Shown here piece by piece: positions 45,729 to 57,158 of a DNA stretch of 64,000 bases. This stretch comes from Marisa cornuarietis. Taxonomy: Eukaryota > Mollusca > Gastropoda > Architaenioglossa > Ampullariidae. A model generated the notes under the pieces. It was not told where the DNA came from, did not search any database, and saw only the letters and a list, made by a program, of their open reading frames with translations. The DNA is taken from the NCBI GenBank assembly GCA_004794655.1, contig SMMW01000068.1, positions 907,501-971,500 on the forward strand, in the 5' to 3' direction. The stretch's first letter is position 1. Each line of letters opens with the position of its first letter. The position numbers and the translations under genes are program-made.

Positions 45729-46890
45729 GGCCCCGTATGCATGTAAATCGAATAAGGACTCGCGCGAATAGCTGCTTTTCGCGAAAAGCTATTCGAGACT
45801 TATACGTGCATAGGGCCTATCGTGATTCCGTATGCACAAAGCTCTATTCGGTCTCAAATAGCTTTACGCGAGTAGTAGAGGGGAGAACCGTTGCTATTTT
45901 TAGAAGCAAGCGAAAACAAGATGTTTCGGTGACGGTAAAGGAAACTACTTCATATAATATAGCATCGTTTTTTCGTTTGTTTGTTTTTTTGAGCTGTCAT
46001 CGGCCAAACTCGCCACTATCGCCCAAAATAGGCAAGAGTGGTGGGCCCTGTCAGCTCCCGTGTCTAACAATGTGCTCCCCGAAAACACAGGTCAAGGCAG
46101 GGTCAGCAGACATTGGTTACAGTCAACTTACTGAACTGCTACAAAATAAGCGTGCGTGTAAAGCTAACTTCAGCCAGTCTGGAGTTACAATATTGCTGGA
46201 GGAAATCTCTCTCGAGCACCGATTTTTATTTGGGAGGTGTTTAAACTGTTCCTAGCATAGACAGACAAGTTTGTATCACGTTTGACATTCCGTAGGTGCG
46301 ATGTACGGTATGTACCTGTCTTTTTGTCAAGTCCGCACGAGCTTGGTTCGGCAATGAAATTTCATGTGGTGCTCGCCGAAACAAAGCGTCGGTGACTCTC
46401 ACCACAGTGCGGCTGACAGTTGACTGGCTTACTCCAATTAATTCGCCACACACATCCTGAAAACTTGATGTAGCAAAATATCGCAGAGTTACAAGGACGT
46501 GTAACAATGGTGGTAGGGCACCTTTGCAATTGGTGACAGCAATCTCGCATGCCACATCATCGGTCAGTGCCAAAATGTTTTCTCATGGAAAACAAAATGT
46601 GTGATATAATTCTACATCATCAAATACTTCAAACGGATGCGATCTGTCTTGAAACACCTGATTTCTTCGCATCAATCGGCGTTCTCGCCACTGAAAAACA
46701 ATGAGGGCCGCCATTTTTCTGCCTGAATAGCGAGTTATACAGCCCCGAGAGGTCGAATAACTTTATACGCGGTCCGCCAGGCCGGAAAGCCTTTCCGGGC
46801 TCCCATGCATACGGATTTTTCACTGCTATTCACCCTAATAGGCGCTATTCTTGAATAAGGCCCTTTTCCGGGCTACATGCATACGGGGCC
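45729..46890 (-). mobile_element. Harbinger-type DNA transposon remnant with perfect 17-bp TIRs
   Basis: GGCCCCGTATGCATGTA at 45729-45745 is mirrored exactly by TACATGCATACGGGGCC at 46874-46890. Subterminal GTATGCA and AATAGC/CGAATA phrases recur near both ends. The 1162-bp element contains only the first exon of a HARBI1-like nuclease on the minus strand. GATCAGG abuts the left end and lies three bases beyond the right end (46892-46898). That could be part of a target duplication or chance; the usual 3-bp Harbinger duplication is not evident. It is non-autonomous as it stands. Confidence 0.75.
46316..46714 (-). pseudogene. HARBI1-like transposase, first exon only, with an in-frame stop
   Basis: ATG at 46714 opens MAALIVFQWRERRLMRRNQV, then FEVFDDVELYHTFCFP, a TGA, and ENILALTDDVACEIA. 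It continues with LPPLLHVLVTLRYFATSSFQ, VCGELIGVSQSTVSRTV and HEISLP to a clean donor (CAG/GTACAT) after codon 133. This is the helix-turn-helix N-terminal part of PIF/Harbinger nucleases. The stop codon may be CGA decayed to TGA. No following exon with the DDE residues is present between here and the left inverted repeat, so transposase activity is not possible. Confidence 0.8.
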
Positions 46891-47440
46891 AGATCAGGGA
46901 CAGTCCTTTGGTATTGTTTGCCAACCTGAGCGAAGAAAGACCAGCCGGACAGTACATCGGTACATCGAGTGTAGTCTTCCGACCCTCTCCCCCATATTGC
47001 TACCCCTTTTTCTTTGGCGGCGTCGTTTGACCAGCATAAAACATCCCTCACCCACTCGCTGCCGCCACGTTTCCTTTCTAAAGACCTAAAATTATCTCCT
47101 ATCGCTTACAACCCAAGGGGCCACTCTGGCCTTTGTGAACAGAGAAAGCCAGTAACGAATTAGTTGCATACCAATACCCCAGTCTTGCCAACCAGACAGG
47201 AAGACCTTACACTTTGTGAAAAGCTAGCGAAGCACGAGGACTTACATCTTACTAGACACCAACGGTTTAGTGCGAATTGGCGGCTTTGACTACACCTAAG
47301 TAAGGCAGAGACTCTCAGAGTCCCTATATTGGTATTTTTCTTTAGAGAGAGAGAGACTGGTATTATTGCTATCTACGAGACTACGACTCAGGGGGAAGTG
47401 CATAAGTAACATTTTTAAAACAACACAAGGGCGCTCTTTT
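46891..47440. other. No gene recognised
   Basis: Spacer between the Harbinger remnant and the minus-strand non-LTR element. Confidence 0.5.
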
Positions 47441-47444
47441 ATCA

Positions 47445-48961
47445 TCAACGACTGAAGTTTGTAACATACATTACATTGGATATATGTGGGAATTTTATTA
47501 ATTGTACACATATCGTTGGGATATTAATACTAACAGGGTATCTCCCAGTTTCTCCATATATCATAACATTAGGTGTGCGAGAACTGACCCTTAGAAAACG
47601 CTTTAGAGCAAATAAATGAACACTTTCAAAGTCCACCCCTAATCCCCATACCTCAGCCCCATATGTCAACATAGGTAATATTTGGCACCTTTTTTGGCAC
47701 GACATGCAACATCCTCAAGAGCATTAGAAAAGGATAACCGTGTTGAAAAAATAACTCCTAAGTATTTGTACATATTTACCACTTTTACCTTCTCCCCTCC
47801 TATGTCCCATTTCTCCCTCTTTGCTAGATAACCCCCATTGCGGAACACAACAATATTTGATTTCTCCATATTTATAACCAAGCTTAGCTGCTTGCCAGTA
47901 TTATATAGAATATCTAGTTGAGCTTGAAGGCCTTTTGGGGTATCTGAAGTAAGAACTACGTCATCAGCAAATAGCAGGATTAAAATATGTAGTAAGTCTG
48001 GGCTTAGCTGTATTCCATGTTTACCACGCTCAATGATATTCTTTGCTAACGTGTCAATAAAAAGGGCTACATGTCTCTCCCTGCTTGAATCCTCTAGGGC
48101 AGAAGAAGGAATCGGTAACATCGCAGCCTACCCTAACTTTTGCCTGAACAACATTATACATACTCTGCAAAGCATTTAGCATTTTACCTTTGACTCCCTT
48201 TCGATTCAAAACTTCCCACAATTTTTCGCGTACAATAGAATCAAATGCTTTTTTGAAATCTATAAATGCTACCATAGCTGAGAGCGTATATATGTAATCT
48301 ATTATACTGTACTTTTTCTAAAACCAGCTTGTACATCCTCTATAACCTGTTTTTCTTCAATCCATTTAGAAAGTGTTTGGTTTAATATATAACTGTACAA
48401 TTTACCAATTATATTTAACAATGAAATTCCTGTATAATTGTCAGGGTTGCTAGGATCTCCTTTCTTATAGAGGGTTTGAATGATGGCCTCAGTCCATTCC
48501 AAAAGAAACTGCCCAGTATTAAAGATTTTATTAAAGATTTTATTAAAGAATTTTACCAAGAATAAACTTGAGTCAGAAAGCACAGACTTGTAAAATTCCC
48601 CAATTAATCCATCAGTACCAGGTGGTTTACTGTTCTTTAAAGCACGCAAAGCTTGGATAACCTCTTCCTTAGTGATTTCAGCATCAAGAGACTCATCACA
48701 GGGGATGTCAGTATTCCTATCGTCTATTGTACTATTATCTGAGTTATCATGCTCAGTAGCACCAATGTCACCATTACTGAAGTCATTAAAGACCTGCTCA
48801 AAGTGTTCGTACCAACATTCCTTTGCTATACTGTTTTTCACTGAGTGATCTGATTTCAAAGACTTTACAGTGGCCCAAAATAATTTCGCATCGTTTTTAT
48901 AAGTGTGAAGGTTCTCTATTGTACTCTGTTTGTAGTACTGTTTCTTTTGCTTAATTAACAT
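47445..48961 (-). pseudogene. Reverse transcriptase of the non-LTR element, frameshifted
   Basis: Four overlapping or abutting frames together cover the fingers, the palm with LLFADD, and the thumb. The frame changes lie near 48300, 48100 and 47690. The catalytic ADD is present, but no single frame spans the domain, so no enzyme can be made. Confidence 0.85.
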
Positions 48962-49280
48962 TTTATATTCCCTTCTACTATCAAAATATTCTTTCCGTGT
49001 TGCTTCACAGTTGTTTTGTTTATACTACCGACTTCCTCTTTTCCTTACACTGAAGGTCAAACCAACGTTGATGTGCATAATCTGACGTATGCACTACTTT
49101 TTTTCATACATTGCCCAGCTATTTTCAGGCCTTGATTAAATTTAGAAAGAGCCACATCTATGTCAAAGTCAAGAGCATTTAAAGCGTCTTTAAAATATTC
49201 TTGAACAGCATCTGACTTGATACAATCCACGAATGCACTTGATCTTTCAGGTAACCACACAAATTTCTCTCTAAAACATG

Positions 49281-50159
49281 TCAGCCCGTCACAGCTCTTT
49301 TCTGCGGTCTAGTGTTAACTGTCAAGTACAACTCCACAGGCATGTGTTTCGATTCAATACGTGTTGCCACATGCAGAGTCCGACTCAGATTAACAAGCTG
49401 AGCAGAAATCAAGAAATAGTCAATGACACTTGATCCGTTCGGAGAAATATAAATAAAGTCTCCACTGGAGTCTCCTAAAGGCAGACCGTTCAAGATTAAT
49501 AAGTCAAATTCTTCACACACATGCAATAAGCATATGCCGAAGGTATTAACACACTCATCCTTAGACTCACGATTTTTCTCGGGAGACACAGGTTCATCTA
49601 CATCAAGATCCACACGATCAAAGGGCAGGCTACTACCACAGGGAATGCAAGTACCCGTCCTCGCATTGAAGTCTCCACATAGCATTAAGTGAACATCCGG
49701 AAATTTTTCTTGAATATCAAGCATACATTGTTCAATAATACTTACTCCATTTACAATCTCTGTTTCTTTATAGTACACTGAGTTTGCTGGCGGAAGGTAA
49801 AGACCAAATAGAATTACATCTTTTTGTGTTCCTAGGAGGTCTCTATGCAGACTGACTACAATAATATTATCATACTCAACGTGGACTTGCCTAACTAAAG
49901 AGCTTATTAAGCTTTTCTTTACCAACAGCGCAACACCACCAGAAACTCGAGCAGTCACTGAATCTGAAATTCTAACCCCAGGAGCAATAAAAATATCCTT
50001 TAATGGAAATAAATGCCATGGGAAATCTGAGGAAAATGTTTCAACTAAAACTGAAATATCGAAACGTTTAATATATGTTACGACATCACTTTCATATAAT
50101 CTTGTAAGCCCCTCAATGTTGTAGGTAAGAAAGCTTACATTACAACCAGTCCCAGCCAC
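49281..50159 (-). CDS. AP-endonuclease domain of the non-LTR element
   Basis: A 292-residue open frame with the endonuclease/exonuclease/phosphatase signature: the metal-site Asn in FLTYNIEGL, Glu in VETFS, LMLCGDFNARTG (the GDFNA box), GSSVIDYFLIS and a terminal SKHMPV that stands where SDH-P is usual. Such domains nick target DNA to prime reverse transcription. The frame is intact, unlike the reverse transcriptase behind it. The start is uncertain: the true polyprotein start may lie upstream. Confidence 0.85.
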   Translation of the reverse strand: MAGTGCNVSFLTYNIEGLTRLYESDVVTYIKRFDISVLVETFSSDFPWHLFPLKDIFIAPGVRISDSVTARVSGGVALLVKKSLISSLVRQVHVEYDNIIVVSLHRDLLGTQKDVILFGLYLPPANSVYYKETEIVNGVSIIEQCMLDIQEKFPDVHLMLCGDFNARTGTCIPCGSSLPFDRVDLDVDEPVSPEKNRESKDECVNTFGICLLHVCEEFDLLILNGLPLGDSSGDFIYISPNGSSVIDYFLISAQLVNLSRTLHVATRIESKHMPVELYLTVNTRPQKRAVTG

Positions 50160-50309
50160 ATCTTTGCCCTTTCCCTGAGCCGCACCTGCCCGTCGGCGAG
50201 TGTTCTTACGTGTCGTCGAACGTAGGGTGGGGCCAGACCTGCCCCTGTAGCGAATCCAAACCTCCAGGCCAATCTGTCCGTCAGCCGCACTTGTCTCATC
50301 TCTAGCGGG

Positions 50310-50792
50310 TTACAGGGCTGAGCACTGGTTCGGGTAGACTGACTGCGATGGGTGCTGCACTGCTGCCACCCAGTTGACATGCTTGAGACATTGAAACATT
50401 CTGAAGTATAGGTATAGCTGAGGTGTTGGGAGTATACTCTGTTGGTTTCTGTTGGTCTGTACGTTTGGTGGCTGTGCGGTTGCTGCCGGGTTATCGTCGA
50501 CATCAGAAGGTGTGTAGTGGTCTCTCGTGTCGCCAGCCTCAGTCAGGTGAACACTCACAGCTTGGGCATAGCTAGGACCTTGGAACTCATGTGTGAGCTG
50601 TGTTCTGCGTGCGGGGGATTCCTCTCGCGGTGAACACTCCCTTCGCACGGCCGGCGCAAGGCTGTGTTGCGCCTTAGGCGAAAGACAAATACTGCGCCCC
50701 CCCCCTTTCCCCCCTCCAAAAAATGAACCAGTTATCAAACATATATATACGTTTAGGCTTAACTCTGTTTTCTTAACTGGAATTTTAAGCAA
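50310..50792 (-). pseudogene. Possible ORF1 remnant of the non-LTR element
   Basis: A 160-residue frame rich in Ser, Pro, Gln and Asn contains QGPSYAQAVSVH, a phrase like those at the C-terminal side of some non-LTR ORF1 proteins. It lies directly 5' of the endonuclease. No zinc knuckle or RRM is visible. It could equally be 5' UTR read by chance. Confidence 0.3.
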
Positions 50793-52915
50793 TTATCCTA
50801 GGCTTACATTAAAGACCACAAGGCTGTAAGGGACCCGTTTGTGCAATGAAAAGTTTTGCAAAAGGTTGTAACACCACTATCACAACCCTTTGCATCCACA
50901 CAAGCAAATTAAGTACTATAAGAAATGAAATAAAATGAAGGTAAAGAAAGAGACAAATTGTGTTAATAAAATATATACAGCTCTATCACAGTGTATAAAA
51001 ATCATGCGAAACCTATCTTTACAAACTCTCATGATGTTGGGGCTGTAGGACAGTATGCACTGTTCACTCTTGTACGGCTAAATCCAGTTCACAGAAATAG
51101 TCTTATAGAACAGTTCAGTTCACAAATATAGTCTTATAGAACAGTTCAGTTTACAGATCTTCTGTTAGAGTAATTAGACCTTTACTGATTCAGCTTTGGA
51201 AGGATGATAGCGCCCAGCGTCCGAACAGACCATTACACAGTAAACAGCAGCACGAGATGTCTGCAGCCAATCAGAACAGTGAGGTTTTTACATCGTCCTG
51301 TGGGTAAATATAAGACTACCTTTCCCTCCCTCCCCCCCTGATCTTGGTTGTTCAGCCCTGTTAATGTGATCTGACTTTCTTTTCAGTGGTAGATTTATCT
51401 CTACCCCTCTCCACTAAGCCACCCCACTTAGGTCCTATCAATCTTTCTCTCCTCTCTCTTTCTCATCTTACGGACAACTATCAAGTAACATCGCACCACC
51501 TTCTTGGTCCCGTCTTCTACTCTGATCCGACTGGTCATTGACTGTGATAGATTTATCGCTACCCTTTGGGCCTTTCCACCTGCCACCTCGGCAAGTGCTT
51601 ACAGTCGTTCTCTTCTTTCTCATCTTACAGACGAACTAACAAGTAAAACCGCACTGACTACATGTTTGCTGCTTGAAAATACTGTAGTAGAAAAGTTGTT
51701 TTCTACAAAAACTCATTATGACCAGAAGTCTTAGAACCCAGAAATGTCTAGGAATGGCTTATTAAAATTAAATCTTTTTCGAGAATTTGCTCTCCGAATT
51801 GATTAATAACTTATAAATAAGAACTACTTTTTGTCAAGAAAAACTACGTCTGTTTTTCAATTGCAGGAGTGCATCATACACACATGGATACTTGCATGTC
51901 TACCAAATCAGACCTACAGTTATGAGTAGGGGGATTTCAAACACTCGTGTAAAAGGTTTTATGGAGTGACGACTGACTGCACACTGATGGGGACAAGAAA
52001 TCTGTAGCACCTTGCTCTGGTCTTATTTTGCTGTGTGGTCTAAACCTCAAGCTATCGCAGCTTCTAGCATCTAGACCACCCTCTTCGCAGCTATCACGTT
52101 CCCATCCAAAGTCACACCTGACAGGTGGGCGGGGCGCTTGGAGACGCTAACAATACAAAGTTGTAAATCATGTTGTCAAGGCAGCTGCCCAAACACAGTC
52201 CAATGATCAACACTGCGTGGTGTCCAGCATATATAGGGTTTGTTGAAAACAAGAGAAGTATGTAGACATGTCTAAGTACGTATTATCTCCTAATAACCAA
52301 TTTCAACTATTCTGTCAATGGAGCATAACAACAAGCTATCTGTTCAAACTGTAGACAGACAGACGAACTCTTAGATAATAAAAATAAACAAACATTACAA
52401 TTGACAACTAAATTAAGCGTAATACACCAATCGAACCAAAATATAATAATTAATAAGAAAGTTAACTATTCACGACCATGAGTTACAACAGTAAGTACAA
52501 GACTCTAGGCCGTCAGTGTCACCACTGTACACAGCACTAAGGAGAAAACAGGTTCGTGACAGTGAATTAAATAAATTGATCTGAAATTTGACAATAAAAA
52601 TAGATATACTATAAACTTCAAGTGACTCTACCTTGATGTTTGTCTGCTAAAGGCTTTAATACTCTTATTAACTAAGAACGCGATTGTGACATTAGCTAAG
52701 TTCCTTTTGGTTTAAAGTTCGTAAGTTTAAAAAAATATTGAACATAAAACAGTTGTCATAACCCAACAGAAACTCGAGTAGCAAACTCAAGTCAGTGTTG
52801 TTCCAGATCTCAGCTGTAGTGTTTTCAATACATAAGTGTGGAACGTCTTTCAAAGTAGGATAGAAGAGAGAAAGGTGAGGTTGATATCAGTGGAATGTGG
52901 TCCCATCCATCGTAA
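50793..52915. other. No gene recognised
   Basis: AT-rich sequence with short frames. Phrases repeat locally (AATAGTCTTATAGAACAGTT twice near 51100-51140; CTCTACC/CTTTCTCATCTTAC near 51400-51630), suggesting old repeats. Confidence 0.45.
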
Positions 52916-53430
52916 ATGTCCGCCCTGACCAGGCCCCATCCACCAACCCGCCCCTCCTACCCCTCTGCTGTCTATCCTCCACCCCCTCCGCCCTCTTCTT
53001 CCCTTCAAGTGCGCCCTGTAATGATGGGGTTTCCTGTGATACATGAACTGAGAAACTCGCGTGGTGAAGTCAACCTACAAGCAGAGGAAAGGTGTCCTGC
53101 TAATGTCATTCTATGGAAACGATCTTTTTCCCTAACACTTTTCATCACTTAAAAACAAAAAACAGGCCATTTTTGCGCCCTCCCCCTCCATGACTACGCC
53201 ACCACCCCCTTTGCCATCCACCAACGCCGACCCTTTCATCGCCCTTCCCCGCCCCTCTGCCGCCCCATCCGCCCTCTACTTCCTTGCTGGTTAGAGGTCA
53301 CTGCAAGTGTGCCCTGGGATAATGGGGGTTTTCCTGTAATACAGGTACTGAGAAACTAGCGTGGTGGTCAGTCTACAAGCAGAGGAAAGGTGTCCTGCTA
53401 ATATCATTCTGTGAAAATGATATTTCATGT
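52916..53430. repeat. Diverged tandem repeat, about 290-bp unit x 2
   Basis: Unit 1 (about 52916-53130) and unit 2 (about 53208-53430) share a pyrimidine-rich CCCCTCTGC...CCGCCCTCT head. They also share a tail containing ACTGAGAAACT, CGTGGTG, AAGCAGAGGAAAGGTGTCCT and GCTAATNTCATTCT. Identity in the tail is high; the heads differ by indels. Confidence 0.75.
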
Positions 53431-53933
53431 CGTTATTTCAACTTCATGTCCTTATTGGAATCATGGTCGCCCGTACTGGTCTTGGAATCAGTTTTCTCTA
53501 GGCCCTGAACTGGACCAGGGTTTAATTCTACGTCCCCAGAACATAACAATATGCTAGCGATTATGACTGCTAGTAGTACACCCCTACCCTCAAAATCCTA
53601 GCCTTGCTGTGTAATCTCACTGACGCCTGAGCTCGTTTATGCATAAAAGCCCAGAAAATCCACACAAATCGGCCACAAATGTTCCTGAAAGTTGAATGCT
53701 CTACATGCATGGCAATCAGCACCACTTTGGACACAAAATCACAACAGATAAAATGACGTTGTCGTAGTTCATACTGTTTGGTTTGTATATATGTGTCTGT
53801 GTTTTGGTAGATGGTCATAGAACGTGTCGCATCGCTGCCTCAGCACAGGCGGGTAGCGGAGCGAGGAAGGGGGGGGGGCTGCGGCCATTCCCACCCTAGT
53901 TTCGTCCCCTGGCCACGGGTCAGTTTATGGCCC
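53431..53933. other. No gene recognised; G-rich transposon-end-like motif
   Basis: A G run at about 53869-53878 follows GGCGGGTAGCGGAGCGAGG, resembling the motif at 45509. The rest is unremarkable. Confidence 0.4.
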
Positions 53934-54132
53934 TTAAAGGTATTCTAAAGGCAAATTATCGGTGATAAGGCTGTGGGGACGGTCCAAAACGTTTGCAAAT
54001 TATATTTAATTACGATTGCAGCTCACTAAAACAATACAGGAGAAATAAATGATGCTTTCTTCACCTTATTACCATTTCTTAGCACTACCTCGGTTGCCGA
54101 TGTTTATAAAAATCGAAAATTTCCAGTGAAAT

Positions 54133-54319
54133 TTACTCGTTATATCCTTCCGCCGAGAAACCGCGATGTCTTCGCGAGACGGTTAGCAGACGATTCCTTT
54201 GTATGACGTAGTTCTGGGACGCGTAAGTGTCGGTCAGTACTAGGATTTGAACACAAGTGATCGGTGGTGACTCGTTAGTTGGACTGGTAATATCCAAATT
54301 TTTAATAATCAAGGTGGCT
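54133..54319. promoter_or_regulatory. Presumed 5' leader/promoter side of the P2X7-type gene, copy 1
   Basis: The 380 bases between the left inverted repeat and the ATG hold no coding exon on the + strand. A 64-codon minus-strand frame (54133-54327) is preserved in copy 2, but so is everything else, so this is not evidence of coding. No clear TATA box was identified. Confidence 0.25.
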
Positions 54320-56461
54320 ATGAGCAATGTCCAACCATATCAGTTTGAACCGATTGCATCAGCTTACACTGGGATCGACTGGACCTCATTGGAAAAAGAA
54401 GAAAATGTTCAATCGGCCGAAAGACAAAACAGGTAGGACTAAGCAAGTCACATTGTGTCTACGCGAGCAGAGAGTGAACGAATGCTTTAGATTCAAGTAC
54501 TTAAAAAAAAAACATAATGCACACTAAGTCCACTAACTACTTGCACTGGGCTTTGTTGTTGACGAATTTACATCGTAATGTGTTTAAAGAATGAAATTAC
54601 ATTTGACATGCTAATTATTTCTTATGCACACACACACCCCGCGGAATATTCACATTGTAAATGATAATAAAGTGTTCTTTAGTTACTTTAGGTTTTAAAG
54701 TGAACTTTTCAAAGCTTAGTTTCAAAAATCAATATTTCAACATCGTTTCAATATTTCAAACAGACAATATTTGCAGCCTTTTTAGGGGGGGGGGTATATT
54801 CTAAATAATGACTTACTGTATGTGTAGTAGATGTATAACAACGATGCAGAGAATATGGCAGTTGCGTTTGCTTTATGCTATTATGCCTGTGCTTTTTAAA
54901 TTTTTGTTTGCAATTTAATTGTGTGGGTACATGAATTTATTTATCAGAGTTTCAGACTGGTGCAGTTGTGAGCATTGTGAGGAGTGGCCACAACAAAAAG
55001 AAGAAAAGAAATGTTGCCATTTCTATTCAGAAATAAACAATTATTTAGAGGAGGTCCAGATGTGCATTACCAGTCATAAAGGCATGGCTGGGAATTGTCT
55101 ATCAAGGTAAAAACTCTTATTTCACATACTTAAATTTTTCCCATGTTTAATTTTTGTGCTGGTTACTTTAGGGATGCTAATTTTCCCCACTCCAATATTG
55201 TGTAATTACAAGCATGCAAGTTATTGTCTTTTCCCACTACTGAAAGTAGGTGCAAAACACTGCATAACACCCACACATTTAGATATACAAGCACTTACAA
55301 ACATTCAGACTGATGCACGTGCTTTTTTTACAACACACAAATTAATACACACACACAAGGTGGAGGAAGTCGGAGTACCTCAAGAAAGCCACCAATGGTT
55401 ATACCTTGAAAGACATTCAGAAAGATGAGTGTTGGAGCCGAGATCTGACTTCTGACTCCACAACACCTATTTCTTACAGTCTAAGTGAATGGCGCTTTAG
55501 CGACTTTGCAGGCAAACCACATGTAAATGCTTACAGACTTTTGAGAGAAATGCTCTGAATATGTAATGACTTTATAATTGATTTTTTTCAGGTTTGTTAT
55601 TGATTCCACCATAGTGCTAATAAAGCAGATTAATATAAAAAGATGGCGGGAAGACTATATGCACACAGAACCACACAAGTAAGGGATATGCCAGCATTTT
55701 TTATTGATAGGCACAGTTTAGTCTGTGCAATGTCAAATTAAAAGCATGAATGCAAGAAAAGCACTTCAAAGATAAATATTACACTAAATGTTGAGGCATA
55801 AAAAATTATGTATAGTAAAGCTTAAAAGTGAATTGTCAATAAAATATTCCTTAAACAGCATGAAAATTATCACATTTATCCAAACCCAGTTATGGAACAC
55901 ACTTTATATGAGATGTTAAAAATACTTGCTTGTATCTGACATGAATTGCAAAATAAAATCTTCCCTATACAGCATTCAATTTTTATATTTATTCAAACCC
56001 AGTTATGGAACACACTTCACATCATTTTGATGTCTAAAACAAGTGTATCTGGCATTTTTTTTTACAAGCATCATTTCTGGAACACTTGGAGCTGAATTTA
56101 TCTCAGTAGTTTTCATTCGTTATGGATTAATAGTAATGCATGGAAAACTTTTTTTTTCTTCCACAGAACACACAGACATGTGGCTGAATTTATCTCAGTA
56201 GTTTTCATTCGTTATGGATTAATAGTAATGCATGGAAAACTTTTTTTTTCTTCCACAGAACACACAGACATGTGGCTGAATTTATCTCAGTAGTTTTCAT
56301 TCGTTATGGATTAATAGTAATGCATGGAAAACTTTTTTTTCTTCCACAGAACACACAGACATGTGGCTTACTGCAACTTTGTGCGATGGATATGGCACAA
56401 GATAGGAAAGAAAAACAGAAAAGTCTTGCCTGCATGTGTTGTTGCAGCGACCAGAAAATAA
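54320..56461 (+). CDS. P2X7-type zinc-binding domain protein, copy 1
   Basis: Exons 54320-54432, 54948-55106, 55592-55678 and 56350-56461 join in phase into 156 residues. Features in order: PYQFEP near the start, as in the cytosolic 'ballast' of P2X7 and its free-standing relatives; WCSCEHCEEW and KKCCHF with the zinc-binding cysteines (residues ~40-62); GNCLSRFVIDSTIVLIKQIN; HRHVAYCNFVRWIWHKIGKK; and LPACVVAATRK. The family pattern 'R..AYR.F..W', then 'R..PACVV..IR', is clear. There are no ion-channel membrane segments. The frame meets TAA (56459-56461) where homologues continue; the next family-like residues (IISVRGVYWLK) lie in the +1 frame. The role is unknown. Confidence 0.8.
56089..56368 (+). 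repeat. Triplicated 3' splice site before exon 4, copy 1
   Basis: Three direct copies of a unit of about 91 bp run from GCTGAATTTATCTCAGTAG through a T run and CTTCCACAG to AACACACAGACATGTGGCT. Each carries a complete acceptor and the first 19 bases of exon 4. The acceptor exons would begin at 56167, 56259 and 56350; only the last continues into the full exon. Confidence 0.9.
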
Positions 56462-57158
56462 TTTCCGTCAGAGGAGTTTACTGGCTTAAAATATGCTTTA
56501 TAATATATAGGTGAGTGTTTCTACAAATACATTCATAAGTACATTTAGCTTGTTGTCGACTAATGTGGGTTTTTTTTTATCCCACTATTGAAGGTGGGCT
56601 CAAACACCCATGATACACCTGAGGTGCATAGCTCACATTTAGCAGGCATCCCATGCTCCTTATAATCATTCACAAACTCACTCTCACAACACACAAACAA
56701 ATATGCACACAGGATGAGGAAGCCAAAGAAGAAGTTGGTTCTTTATTATATTTTCAGGAATCATATGCTTTAGTAATCCTGTATTGAAGCATGTAGCACA
56801 GTTTTTGATGCTCTTTTCAGAAGTATTGGACTGTCACATTACAGTGTACATCTTGCAAGCACAGTAATCAAAAGAAGAAGAAAGTATTCTGTCATTTTCA
56901 GAAATAAAATCCAATGTCTAGTTTACATGTTGCTATAGTGTATATATATATTTTTTTAAATCCAGGGCCTATATTCCAGATGATCATGCTGACCTTTGCC
57001 GTAGGACCCACCATGGTCTTCATGGATATCCACAACATGGTTGCAGATGGAAGCTTACTTGTCTCATACTAGCTGTTCTTTGCCCAGTCCTTCTGGTGAT
57101 GATGATGAACATCACTACACATAATTCAATAGGCTTTTGGACCATAATGACAAGCTAA
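56462..57158 (+). pseudogene. Out-of-frame 3' part of the P2X7-type gene, copy 1
   Basis: After the stop, +1-frame sequence (IISVRGVYWLKICFIIYR) continues to a donor at 56510 (TAG/GTGAGT). A phase-matched exon follows at 56966-57158, ending in TAA, with AYIPDDHADLCRR and a hydrophobic LTCLILAVLCPVLLVMMM. The join is consistent in phase. Whether this exon is coding or 3' UTR is unclear. Confidence 0.45.

Larger units (their letters stand above)
47445..50160 (-). mobile_element. Decayed non-LTR retrotransposon (endonuclease + reverse transcriptase), minus strand
   Basis: From right to left: an AP-type endonuclease frame (50159-49281), a linker (49260-49057), reverse-transcriptase fingers (48961-48302: SKPPGTDGLIGEFYKSV, LYKKGDPSNPDNYTGISLLN), palm (48275-48054: VAFIDFKKAFDSI, PRGFKQGE; 48121-47666: LLFADDVVLTSDT), and a C-terminal part (VHLFALKRFLRVSSRTPN, MIYGETGRYP). 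At least four frame changes or stops separate the parts. It belongs to the same family as 35300-36792. A possible ORF1 remnant lies at 50310-50792. Confidence 0.85.

Noticed and set aside
46629..46823. 64-codon minus-strand frame MKNPYAWEPGK
   Set aside because: It overlaps the HARBI1-like first exon in another frame and lies mainly in the element's terminal region.
54327..54527. 66-codon frame starting MSNHISLN
   Set aside because: It overlaps the P2X7-type first exon in another frame and runs through its donor; the frame with PYQFEP joins correctly to the zinc-binding exon.
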